NCBI GenBank assembly: GCA_016490735.1
Contig: JAEMWC010000038.1
Span: forward strand, 1 to 64,000
Length of the DNA: 64,000 nt
Direction of reading: 5' to 3'
From: Pachyseris speciosa
Lineage: Eukaryota > Cnidaria > Anthozoa > Scleractinia > Pachyseridae
In this document: positions 1-10,830 of the stretch, in pieces
Layout: the number at the start of each line of letters is the position of its first letter
Numbering within the stretch: position 1 is the stretch's first letter
Made by a program: the position numbers and the translations under genes
The notes under the pieces: generated by a model
Database searches by the model: none
What the model was told of the DNA's origin: nothing
What the model saw: only the letters and a program-made list of their open reading frames with translations

Positions 1-119
1 AACAACTTCAAGGCACATGAATGGCAAAATGGAGCACCGGAAGTCGCGTTCAGTTCTTTCTAATTAACCCAGTTTTTAAAAACATCATTCTTAAATAACT
101 TTTAAAATACTGCAAATGA

Positions 120-460
120 TCCCGAAACTGCTAGAATCTTTTCTCAACACCATTGATTTCATTCAACGAGACAGAAATGTAGGCAGCTTTCTAGTCCGAA
201 CCGCATTCAAAACAAATGAGCTACCGCATTTCCGCGCTCGTGATGCAAAATTTGTCCTGCGCGATCTGCTTTAAGTCACTGATCGTTTCACGTGTACCTC
301 CGCAAATATTGCATAACCTGTTCATTTATACAAAATGTTACACATCGGTGAAACAGGAAGAGACTACGCGATCGATTCCGAGAACACCTACGTGATGTTG
401 AGAAAGCGGATGACAAAGACGCTTCCAAATCAGTCGCCCGGCATTTTAAGATTACCGTGT
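120..460 (+). pseudogene. Penelope-like element fragment, GIY-YIG endonuclease region
   Basis: Translation in more than one frame gives the short blocks VTDRFTCTSANI and LHIGETGR, then material matching the Penelope-type ORF at 37591-38079 (same element family, opposite strand). GIY-YIG is the nicking nuclease fused behind the reverse transcriptase in Penelope-like retroelements. Here it is frameshifted and lacks the upstream RT. It is a dead 3' fragment cut by the window edge or by truncation. Confidence 0.6.
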
Positions 461-555
461 ACCCTCAGGGGTATCTCTACTCTTCTAATCTAAGGTCTGT
501 AGTAACTCTCGATTATAACCAAGATACCATAAACCCAATTTAAAGCTAATTATTA

Positions 556-673
556 AATGAAGAATGATCCTCGCAGTTATGAACGCAATTTATGCAATTG
601 CGAAAAGAAGCCTGAAAAAAATTCAGGACTTCAACGGGGTTTGAACCCGTGACCTCGCGATTACCGGTGCGAT

Positions 674-714
<41 letters not shown>

Positions 715-927
715 AGGTCAATTGTGGGTTCATATGATCCCGTGAATGAGAAATGAATAGAGTAAGATATATATAAAATGAATCATATAATGAACTGCGG
801 AAATGAAATCAAATGAAGAGTGATCCTCGCAGTTGTGAACGCAAATTTATGCAATTGCGAAAAGAAGCCTGAAAAATTCAGGACTTCAACGGGGGTTGAA
901 CCGTGACCTCGCGATTACCGGTGCGAT

Positions 928-967
<40 letters not shown>

Positions 968-1050
968 AAGGTCAATTGTGGGTTCATATGATCCTATGAA
1001 AGAAATGAGTATGAATGATATATGAAATGAATCATATATGAACTGCGGAA
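556..1050 (-). repeat. Two tandem tRNA-Thr-derived SINE units
   Basis: Two minus-strand tRNA-like cores lie at 626-699 and 881-953, each followed by the same GAAGCC and CAATTTATGCAATTGCG flanks and spaced about 255 bp. Each core keeps a Pol III A box (TAGCTCAGTTGG) and B box (GGTTCAAACC type; the second copy is damaged). The anticodon arm no longer pairs, so they are SINE heads, not tRNA genes. The same unit occurs at 22218-23856 and 34712-34929. Confidence 0.85.
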
Positions 1051-2324
1051 ACATTTGCCACAAAACATCTGTTAACTGAAAGCCAGGGTGATGATGATGA
1101 TGATGTCATCAGTCACGTGACTATCCCTGAATTAGCGTTTTAGGCTACTGTCACAAAATTTCTTGATCAATTTAAAGGGAAATAGGATATTTGAGGTTCC
1201 ATTAGTGTGTGGCATTTGAAAATAACCACTTGGCATCTGGCATTTGAAATTTAAGGGGGCAATGCAGATGAGCGAGAAATTTGGAGGACTAGGTCGAGTG
1301 CTTTGTAGATTTGACGTTACTTTACACGAAATCGAAAATTTGAGAAAAAGTCAGGTTCCACCTGAAATTTTTGGAAATAACCAGAAGCAGGGCATGACGT
1401 CACCAGTCACGTGGTCAGAGCGTTTGAAATATTTTAGTTTGTGTTTAAAGTACATTAGTCTTCATAAAACAACAAGGTTTGGCTGTGTTAATCTTGAAAC
1501 TCTTCACATCGTACCGTGTCTGAGTAATTATACCTTCCGTTTTCTAAACATAAGCGAAAGAAAAATGGGCCGCAAGTTTAGAGATTGCGGAAATTTAACG
1601 ATTTCGGAAGTTCAAATCGAAACGGTGACTTCTGTTTTAGAGTCTTCAACTATTTTTTTGTAAGAGAACTGTTTGCTTTAAAAATAAATGTTCAGCCTTT
1701 GAAAATAAAGAGGACATTTCACGCGAAAATTCTGCATTTGGCCGCCATATTGCATTTGAAGCTTTCCGGGGGGGGGGGGGGGGGGGAATGCGGGCTCTAC
1801 AGAAATGTTCAGTCCAAGAGTAATTTCATGGATTCTTCAAACGAATTTTCACAAGGCCAGCTCTGAAAGATTCTTTAAGTTTTCAACAAACAGTAAAACA
1901 AGAAAATGGATATTTTGGTCATATCGGGTGGAGAAAATACTTCCCCACAAAAAAAATATGCATTGGTTTCCCCCTTGATTTGAACACAGTTCGATGTTGT
2001 TTTGGACAATTTCAACTTTAAAATTGCTATTGGGTTGGTTTTCTCAAATGAATCACAGCTGCAGAGCTCTATTTAGTTGTTTTTGGAGAGACTTTGCACG
2101 TCAATTTACGCAGACTCGCGGATTTTACGTTGCATTGAAGATAAACGTACGTGATGCGGTACTGTCTACGGCTGTATGACTCTGCAGTTGCGTGAAACGT
2201 CTTTCGAAGTGCTGATCCTAAAAGAATGAAAGAACCCTGTGAGCGATTACTATTTTGGAGAAGGATCTTTAACATTCTTACAAGCCTCTAAGGTTGGAGT
2301 TGGTTGACGATTTCGTTTTAACAG
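1051..2324. other. No supported gene; poly-G tract
   Basis: Short open frames here have no recognisable domain or splice support. The only clear structure is a run of 19 G at 1768-1786. Confidence 0.5.
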
Positions 2325-2445
2325 AATTGAAGGAGCCAAGAAGTGTCTTGGCCTCGACAGTCCAACAAAATGACAACATGGACAATGATAACTTTGAACT
2401 GTTGAAGAGAAACTATTTTTCCAGGATTCAGGAGGTAGTCAAATG
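2325..2445 (+). CDS. Candidate internal exon, unknown protein
   Basis: A segment of 121 nt is open in one frame, begins after a pyrimidine-rich acceptor (TTTCGTTTTAACAG) and ends at a GTAAGC donor. The peptide is acidic/polar and includes NDNMDNDNFELLKRN and FSRIQEVVK. I recognise no domain and find no partner exon nearby, so this could be chance. It is one of the few places in the first 20 kb with both splice signals. Confidence 0.25.
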
Positions 2446-3620
2446 GTAAGCGATATTTTCAGTTAGGTCAGTTGGAAAAGCTATTGTCTTTCTAAGGACT
2501 GTGCGCGTGTTTTTAATTTCCAATACAAAAGTTTGAACATGTTCGATTGATAATGATGATAAGATTAGGATACTTCACAAATTACTGTGATCAAGTAAGC
2601 TGAAGCCAATCTAAGGGCACTAAGGCCACAAGGTAGCGGGCTTTACCCCTTAAATCTACCAAAGCAAAGATTCGACATGACGAGACGCATCGGAGTCTAT
2701 CTGGAAGTATTTCAAAGGAATGCGGGGTTGTGGACCCCGCATTCCTTACATATTTAAATTTCAATCTGTCAGTGAGTCAGCCTGTGTAAAGTAGAAGGCG
2801 TGAAAATTCGCAAGTGCGGCTGTCAAAACTAATTTTTGTCACCGGAAACACTGTGATTGAGCCGTGAGAAAATTAGGATCACTTTCTATGCGGCGGGGAG
2901 ACTGAGAAAGTGACGAGACAACAAACAATAATGCAGCAGACCAAATCACGCATTCGTTTTTTTTTTATTATTATTAAGAAAACCCGGCCGAATTAGGAAT
3001 ACCGGTAAACTCGCCTACGCCTCCACAACTCGTTCACTTCCTGGTAGGCGAGTTCACTCAAGTAATGCATGTTCAGTTAGAACTTTATTTTTCATTTTGT
3101 GAGCCTTTACAATGATAGCACGTTTTCCTTTGTCTATGAAAAATTTACTCAAAGCCGGCTATGTTGATTTGATTAAATTTCCGTGGATTTTCCTACGACC
3201 GTAACAGGGAGCAGTGGCTTTCAGTATTTGACGTGAGATGGATGTGAAGATGAATACAATGAATAACTGTGAGAATCTGTGACTTTGGAGAGCACACTGG
3301 TACATAAGTTGTCTAAGCGAAGTTTCTGTAATTTCCCAGGTATATTTCAGAGCCAAATGAGAGGAATTGACGGAGATTATAAATTTATTGAGTTCCTCAA
3401 AACACTGCACCGATGCCGTCGTCAATGAAGTGACCGTATAGTTCAGGTTTAGGGTCTTTGTATTGATTGAAGAATTGGTGCTCAACGTATAACCTACAAA
3501 AAACAAAAACAGAAACAAAAAAAGAAAGAGAATGGCGTAGCTGGGTACCATTTTTGTGCTTATCGCCACACCATTAATTTGCTTTTAATAGTTATCAACG
3601 AATGAAAAAGAAAAAAGTTC
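2446..3620. other. No supported gene
   Basis: AT-rich sequence. A minus-strand open frame at 3159-3569 starts with a hydrophobic stretch (FLFLFLFLFF) that comes from a low-complexity AAC/AAA run and has no family match I can name. I see nothing else. Confidence 0.4.
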
Positions 3621-4053
3621 GGGGGGGGGGGGGAGGTACTCCCTTTATATGGGCTATATCAGGTATATGGGGCACCAAAGGGTATGGATTTTTAGCCGTG
3701 TTGGCCTGAAATAGGTTATCGATTTTGAACATTTTTGTCTGAAATAAGGTATGGTTTGTCCACTCGTCTTGGATTGGGTATACGTTTTTAGAAGAAGCTA
3801 CTTCTTCGTCAGTAGGCGATAAGACCATCTGCAAAGCCCTTCTTTTTTGTCCCTAATTATCTTTTATCTTTTATCGCGCACATGAAATAAGTCTGAAACA
3901 GGGTATCAAATTTTTGATCAGGTCTGAAATAGGGTAAGGAGAACCGCTGTTTTTGTTCTGAAATAGGGTAAGTGTTTCGGGAAGGGGGCCGCACGTCCTA
4001 CCCAATTTTTCTGCGAGTACAACCCTTCCCCCCACCCCACCCCCCTCCCCGGG
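3621..4053. repeat. Dispersed repeat with G-rich/C-rich inverted ends
   Basis: The block starts with a run of 13 G followed by AGGTACTCCC and ends near a C-rich mirror image (CTGCGAGTAC, then C-rich). Inside, the phrase CTGAAATAGGGTA is repeated with variation. Fragments of the same family flank 25287-28323 in opposite orientation (GAAGAAGTAGC, GTGGACAAACCATACC). This is probably a nonautonomous DNA element, degraded. Confidence 0.55.
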
Positions 4054-4609
4054 ATCAAGTTAACACCGAAAGGGGGAAAATTCATCTTTCAAATCGTATC
4101 AATGAACGCTTTTCATTCAATTTATTTCCGTTTTTCACGTATCTCCAGGTTCTGTGCACAAACCATACATAGCCCGCAATTCCTCGATACGCTCTGTCGA
4201 AGGGCAAACACTAGAAACGTCAGCTTTTTGAATCTCTTTACGGTGGTCAATTCCGTTGACAAACCATATTCTCGTGTGTCACTCCCCAACAGACGCAGCA
4301 CCTGACAGTTTCTCTCAAAACTAACCCTTTTCATTCTCATCTGTTGATCACATTTTTTTTCATTATAAACATTTACTGTAGCTCAAACATTATTTTGTTT
4401 CGATTCATTATTACACCAAACGAAGTGGGTAACCTGTGGCACAAACTCAAAATATTACAATGCCTAATCTAAGCCTGTTCCACCTCACGAATTTTGGGGA
4501 ACTTTTAGTACGGAAGTACATGCAAGTTGACTACTATCTATCATTGGCAGTCACAAAAATTCCGTTCCAATTAGTTTGACTTTAAATCACAAGAAAAGTG
4601 GACTATTTG

Positions 4610-6925
4610 TGACATCTCATGCCACTAGTAACCTTGGTGATAATTCAATAGTTAAAATGAAAATGAAAACAAGAATTGTTAAAGGCAACAGTAGCACACT
4701 CTCACGATACATATGTATACAACTGGTAACCTTGGAGATACTTGAATAGTTAAAATGAAAACAAGAATTGTTAAAGGCAACAGTGGCACACTCCGACGAT
4801 ACATGTGGATGCCACTGGTAACTGTGGTGATAGTTGATCAGTTATAATGAAAATGAAAACAAAAATTGTTATAGGCAACAGTAGCACACTCCGATGAAAC
4901 ATTTGGATGCCACTGGTAACCTTGGTGATTCTTGAGCAGTTAAAATGAAAATGAAAAAAAGAGTTGTTATAGGCAACAGTAGCACACTCTGACGAAACAT
5001 CTGGATGCCACTGGTAACCTTGGTGCTGGTTGATCAGTTATAATGAAAATGAAAACAAGAATTGTTAAAGACACTTAACAGTAGCACACTCCAACGAAAC
5101 ATCTGGATGCCACTGGTAACCTTGGTGATACTTGAACAGTTAAAATGAAAATGAAAACAAGAATTGTTATAGGTAACAGTAGCACACTCCGACGAAACAT
5201 CTGGATGCCACTGGTAACCTTGGTGATAGTTGATCAGTTATAATGAAAATGAAAACAAGAATTGTTAAAGACACTTAACAGTAGCACACTTCGACGAAAC
5301 ATCTGGATGCCACTGGTAACCTTGGTGATAGTTGATCAGTTATAATGAAAATGAAAACAAGAATTGTTAAAGACACTTAACAGTAGCACACTCTGACGAA
5401 ACATCTGGATGCCACTGGTAACCTTGGTGATAGTTGATCAGTTATAATGAAAATGAAAACAAGAATTGTTAAAGACACTTAACAGTAGCACACTTCGACG
5501 AAACATCTGGATGCCACTGGTAACCTTGGTGATAGTTGATCAGTTATAATGAAAATGAAAACAAGAATTGTTAAAGACACTTAACAGTAGCACACTCTGA
5601 CGAAACATCTGGATGCCACTGGTAACCTTGGTGCTGGTTGATCAGTTATAATGAAAATCAAAACAAGAATTGTTATAGGCAACAGTAGCACACTCCGACG
5701 AAACATCTGGATGCCACTGGTAACCTTGGTGATTCTTGAGCAGTTAAATGAAAATGAAAAAAAGAGTTGTTATAGGCAACAGTAGCACACTCCGACAAAA
5801 CATCTGGATGCCACTGGTAACCTTGGTGATAGTTGATCAGTTATAATGAAAATGAAAACAAAAATTGTTAAAGACACTTAACAGTAGCACACTTCGACGA
5901 AACATCTGGATGCCACTGGTAACCTTGGTGATAGTTGATCAGTTATAATGAAAATGAAAACAAGAATTGTTAAAGACACTTAACAGTAGCACACTCCGAC
6001 GAAACATCTGGATGCCACTGGTAACCTTGGTGATAGTTGATCAGTTATAATGAAAATCAAAACAAGAATTGTTATAGGCAACAGTAGCACACTCCGACGA
6101 AACATCTGGATGCCACTGATAACCTGGTGATTCTTGAGCAGTTAAAATGAAAATGAAAAAAAGAGTTGTTATAGGCAACAGTAGCACACTCCGACAAAAC
6201 ATCTGGATGCCACTGGTAACCTTGGTGATAGTTGATCAGTTATAATGAAAATGAAAACAAGAATTGTTAAAGACACTTAACAGTAGCACACTCTGACGAA
6301 ACATCTGGATGCCACTGGTAACCTTGGTGATAGTTGATCAGTTATAATGAAAATCAAAACAAGAATTGTTATAGGCAACAGTAGCACACTCCGACGAAAC
6401 ATCTGGATGCCACTGGTAACCATGGTGATAGTTGATCAGTTATAATGAAAATGAAAACAAGAATTGTTAAAGACACTTAACAGTAGCACACTCCGACGAA
6501 ACATCTGGATGCCACTGGTAACCTTGGTGATAGTTGATCAGTTATAATGAAAATCAAAACAAGAATTGTTATAGGCAACAGTAGCACACTCCGACGAAAC
6601 ATCTGGATGCCACTGGTAACCTTGGTGATTATTGAGCAGTTAAAATGAAAATGAAAAAAAGAGTTGTTATAGGCAACAGTAGCACACTCTGACGAAACAT
6701 CTGGATGCCACTGGTAACCTTGGTGATAGTTGATCAGTTATAATGAAAATGAAAACAAGAATTGTTAAAGGGAACAGTAGCACACTCCGACGAAACATCT
6801 GGATGCCACTGGTAACTTTGGTGATACTTGGTGATACAGTTAAATGAAAACAAGAATTGCTGAAGGCAACAGCAGCACACTCTGACAATACATCTGGATG
6901 TTACTGGTAATCTTGGTCATTCCTG
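4610..6925 (+). repeat. Satellite array, about 24 units of 97-102 bp
   Basis: The phrase GATGCCACTGGTAACCTTGG recurs about every 97-102 bp from 4621 to 6900. Two subunit classes are visible: a 102-bp class with TTAAAGACACTTAACAGTAGC and GATAGTTGATCAG, and a 97-bp class with TTATAGGCAACAG, some copies with GATTCTTGAGCAG. The classes alternate irregularly, suggesting a higher-order repeat. Outer copies are more diverged, as expected for array edges. No coding potential is supported. Confidence 0.95.
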
Positions 6926-7078
6926 AGCAATTTATTTTGTATATTTTTCTTATTTTATGCTATTTGAGACTAGATCAACAGATTGGAAAAGATGCAAATG
7001 GTTTACATCTTTTCCAATCTGTTGATCTAGTCTCAAATAGCATAAAATCAAAAAATATACAAAATAAATTTCTCAGGA
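6921..7078. repeat. Long hairpin (about 74-bp arms) at the satellite edge
   Basis: The left arm 6921-6994 is the reverse complement of the right arm 7006-7078 with few differences, around an 11-nt loop. The arms contain GATTGGAAAAGATG and its complement CATCTTTTCCAATC. It could be a foldback element or an inverted duplication that capped the satellite. Confidence 0.9.
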
Positions 7079-8809
7079 AAAAATGCCATCTTCTCAATGG
7101 GGAGTGCATGCCCCACAGTATCTTCTACATTTGCCAAGATATTCATTTTTGTGGGACCTGAAAAAAAAAATGGACATTTGTCATAAATGAGCTGCTGACT
7201 GCACTGACACCAACCAGCAACAATACATGTAAGCCATTGATTTCCACTTACGAAACAGCCCCAGAGTATTTTTTTAATGTTTAGTCTTAACCATTTTACA
7301 TACCTGAAATTGAGCTAACATGGATATTGTGTTTTCCAATTTCTGTTTGTTGTCCAGTCTTCTTTTGCACCATCAGTTGGTCCCATTGAAGGAATCTGAA
7401 CCATAACGTCTCAGTGCCCAGTTAGCCTCCTGCAGGGAATTAATCTTGTAGGCAACAAAGCCAAAGAGTCAAGAAGCTGCTCAGTATTTGTCTTTCCATG
7501 TGTGACATTGCAAAGAGTTGAATACTGCTCAGCTCCTCCTCCAACAAAAATTCAAGATCATCATGTATCCCGGTTGATCTGTAGGAAAGGAGAGAGAGTG
7601 GAGAACTGTGATGCTTATAAAGAGATATAGTTAATGCCTAAGGTGGGGAAATTTGATCCAGTTTTACCAAATTTCAGGCCCTAGTGTGAGATTTTGACCA
7701 AAAATTATTTTGAAAAGTCATATGTCCTAATATGTCCGAGTTACCCCCATCTTGTTCTTATAAACATTGATAAGTAGCAACTTACAATTTTATCCTGTTC
7801 TAGGAACCTCAATAAGGCCTAAGACATGAAAATAACCTGTTTCACCAAATGTGCGCATAATTTATGAGTGACATTATGCGGATTTCGTAAAGGGAACGGG
7901 AATTACCTTTCGTTGACGGGGTCTGTTGTCGTATTTTGGTCCTCAGATAGTGAGTATTTACTCCTCTGTCGCGAAATCTGTTCCTTGGGATTTATTTTTT
8001 CGTGCTACAAGAACTATTTCGCGCCACTCGCAATGGAAAGCCGCTGATCAGCGTTTCCGAGTGCAAGGTTCGCAGAAAAAAAAAATTGAGAATTTCTCCA
8101 AGCTTACCTTTTTGGGGCAGCTACTTGGCAGGGTTAGTAATAAGCAGCCAATGTCTTCATCCATTTCTTGTGAAACAACCGATGATGACCCTGACATTTG
8201 CAAACGGCGATTCGTTTGAGTCTTCATCACAGGATTCGAACTACTCGCGGCCGTACGAGTGCTCATTTATACGACGGCTTGAGCTTCGCAAAGTACGCTA
8301 ATGACAAGGCTGTTTAAAAAGCATCTTAGCTGCTCAAAGATCTCCTCTTGATATAATTGCCAATCTCGTGCACGGAGAAAGGAATGCCGCATTTAATCCA
8401 AACGTTCATCCTCTGAAAAAGCTTTTCCTTGATACGGTTCTCCATCTATCGTCTGTAAGGCTCTTCGCCTTGAATACTCGGACAATATCCTCCGGAAAGC
8501 GTGCTGGTGGGAAATATTCCTCGAGAAATATTCCTCGGAGCCATCGACACACTTCTACGTGGCTCGGTTTTCTCAAACGACTGCGGAAACGAGACAACGT
8601 GACTGAACGCACGTCAATCGTCAAGACTAAATTTGATACTGACATAACATATATATTTAGGCAAGCCTAAAAGCGGAGCTCCAAAAGCATTCTTTTTCTA
8701 CTGGCATTTATATATAGTGTGCTTGTCATATCACCCATCTGACCTCACTCAAGCTACAGACCCAAGGCTGCAAAAAAAAAAATAGTATGGAAAGGTGATC
8801 TGAGCCAGT
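7079..8809. other. No supported gene
   Basis: Several short overlapping frames lie between 7926 and 8670 on both strands, but none has a domain, splice pair or homologous copy in the window. A short dispersed-repeat end (AAGCCTAAAAGCGGAGCTCC) lies at 8665-8685 and recurs near 13330. Confidence 0.4.
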
Positions 8810-8945
8810 GTCACAGTGGATTTGGACCACCCGCAGATTTGCACCTCCAGTCCAGATCTGCTTGTGGATCAGATTTGGACCCCCTAGTCCAGAACTGCTA
8901 GCAGATATGAGCCCCCTTTTACGGATTTAAACCCCCACCCCTCCT
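8810..8945. repeat. Degenerate GATTTGGACC/CAGATCTG repeat
   Basis: The phrases GGATTTGGACCACCCGCAG, CAGATTTGGACCCCC and TCCAGAACTGCTAGCAGAT repeat imperfectly over 135 bp. It is noncoding and resembles a short dispersed repeat with internal duplication. Confidence 0.5.
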
Positions 8946-9905
8946 AAAATGAAGCATTCTATTCAGTAAGGTAATAAAAATTCCTTTGCAAATTGAGTTT
9001 GGAGATGTTAAAAAGCAAAAAAAATATATTGAGGTAGGTTTTTTTTTAATAATCTTTAATACTTTGTGTAGAAAAGAACCTGCAATGCTAGTTTGCATCT
9101 ATAAATTTTTAAAACAAAACATTTCTTAACATCTTAGAGCAATACCTAAGGACAGGTCTGTCTCCCCGTTCAACTGTAGGCTACTTAGTTATGGTTTAAC
9201 GCCACTAGAAATTGGTGGAGAAGCCTGGTGAATGCTATTTTGAATCAGTATCCGACATCAGACATATAGTGATTCAGATCATCACTTCATAATGAATGCA
9301 ATTTCAGTAATCCAAAGCCTCCCATGAGGCAGTTCGAAATCAGAAATTGTGTATCCTCTGGATATATGTATGCATCAAAAAAATTATGAAAGAAAGATAC
9401 ATGGAAATCAATAAAAATATTTAGATGATATGCATTAAGGCCAAGATATTTCTTTTGATCAGTTACTTCTTGACCTTACTATCCAAAAAACTGCTTGCTA
9501 ACATTAAGCTCATCAATCAATGCAGCTACAGTGTTTTCAAAAAGAAATCCAGCTGCTTTTCTGGCCAGCCAAGTGCAAGACTAAGCAACTTGATAATAAA
9601 ATATTGGGCATTTGGTTGATATCACTATCAAGGTAATTAACAATGCAGTATGAGGATTTAAGGTAATGATTCACCAAAGCAAAAGTGCTGGAAATCCGTG
9701 TTAGCAATCTTAACTTGATTTTCTATTTTGCAAGAAAGGTAAGGACTAGTCTCACATTTCTCCATGCACATTTGAAATTGCACAACATACTTCATCAAAC
9801 ATCAAAAATCCCATTAAACATTAGTGCCAAATGTCATCCAAACATACCACAAGATTGGTGTGACCAGCTACGAATAAAATTATTTGAAAGACTGCATACA
9901 GGAGA
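8946..9905. other. No supported gene
   Basis: AT-rich DNA with scattered stops. The frame at 9685-10023 overlaps the duplicated block A and has no recognisable domain. Confidence 0.4.
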
Positions 9906-10830
9906 AGGAAGTCCACAGGATGTGTACATTAATGAGAAAGAGCTTATTTTAAGTTTAGTAATACTTTGTCATGCGAATACATCTAAGTTGATACAAAAAA
10001 AAAAGTGCATGACTGGAGAATAATTGGGAGAAAGTAAATTCCCATACAAAGAATATTATCTAATACAGTAATAGCCCACGTATAAGAACCTGGGTTTTAA
10101 GAACCTGTTAGGCTAAAATTTTCATTTTAAGCCCCCTCCACATAAGAACCTATTAATGCTAAAATTTTAAGTTAGGTTCTTATCAGTGGGTTGCTGTAAA
10201 AGTGTAAAGGTAGAAACTGCTGAATGAGTTTCTTTGTTATGTTTTGTTAAGGACATATACTGTACCTGCAGTGAACTGCCTATAGGCATTTCTCTATGGT
10301 ACAAATAAATGATTTATACTGTATTATGAGATGATATTTATCATATATATAGTATATTCAGATAAAATTCATATGAAAATATAAGAACCTATTTTAACAA
10401 CCTTGGTAGCCTAAATTTGCTTTCAGTACCATTTATATAAGAATCTATTTAGGCTAAATTAGAAAATTCTGTTTCTTATACGTGGGCTATTACTGTATTA
10501 CACATTCTAAAAACTTAGAGGTGAAATTTAAACGTGGCCCAAAGCTAACCTAATCAAATTAGATCAAATACTTGTGTCTTACAAGTCACCCCTGCTTTGA
10601 GATTGACACTAAAAATAAAGAAGTAAAATTGAAATACAATCCAAAGCTAACCTAATTAAATTACATACTTGTCACTCACAAGCTACATCTGATTTAAAAT
10701 TGACACAAATAATGTAATAGATAGGACTTAAAACTGCTTAAAGAAGGTGCATGCATGATGTTCGATGGAACACCATTCCAGTCTGGTATGTAGCGATTAT
10801 AAAACGAAAAGCTGAAGACCATATATATAT
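9906..10830 (+). repeat. Duplicated block A, copy 1
   Basis: Nearly identical to 13711-14620, offset about 3.8 kb, with small indels. It starts in AGGAAGTCCACAGGATG and ends at a TA run. It contains a MITE (10066-10495). It is noncoding as far as I can see. Confidence 0.9.
10066..10495. mobile_element. Mariner-type MITE, copy 1
   Basis: The ends are inverted: CAGTAATAGCCCACGTATAA at the left, complemented at the right (TTATACGTGGGCTATTACTG), each flanked by TA, the target duplication of Tc1/mariner elements. Length is 430 bp with no transposase. A second copy at 13869-14299 lies in the duplicated block, so it was copied with the block, not by transposition. Confidence 0.75.

Noticed and set aside
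3159..3569. Minus-strand frame with a signal-peptide-like FLFLFL start
   Set aside because: Hydrophobic run comes from an A-rich low-complexity tract; no Cys pattern, splice sites or family.
4610..6925. CRISPR-like array
   Set aside because: Units are whole-length repeats with no unique spacers, in a eukaryotic genome.
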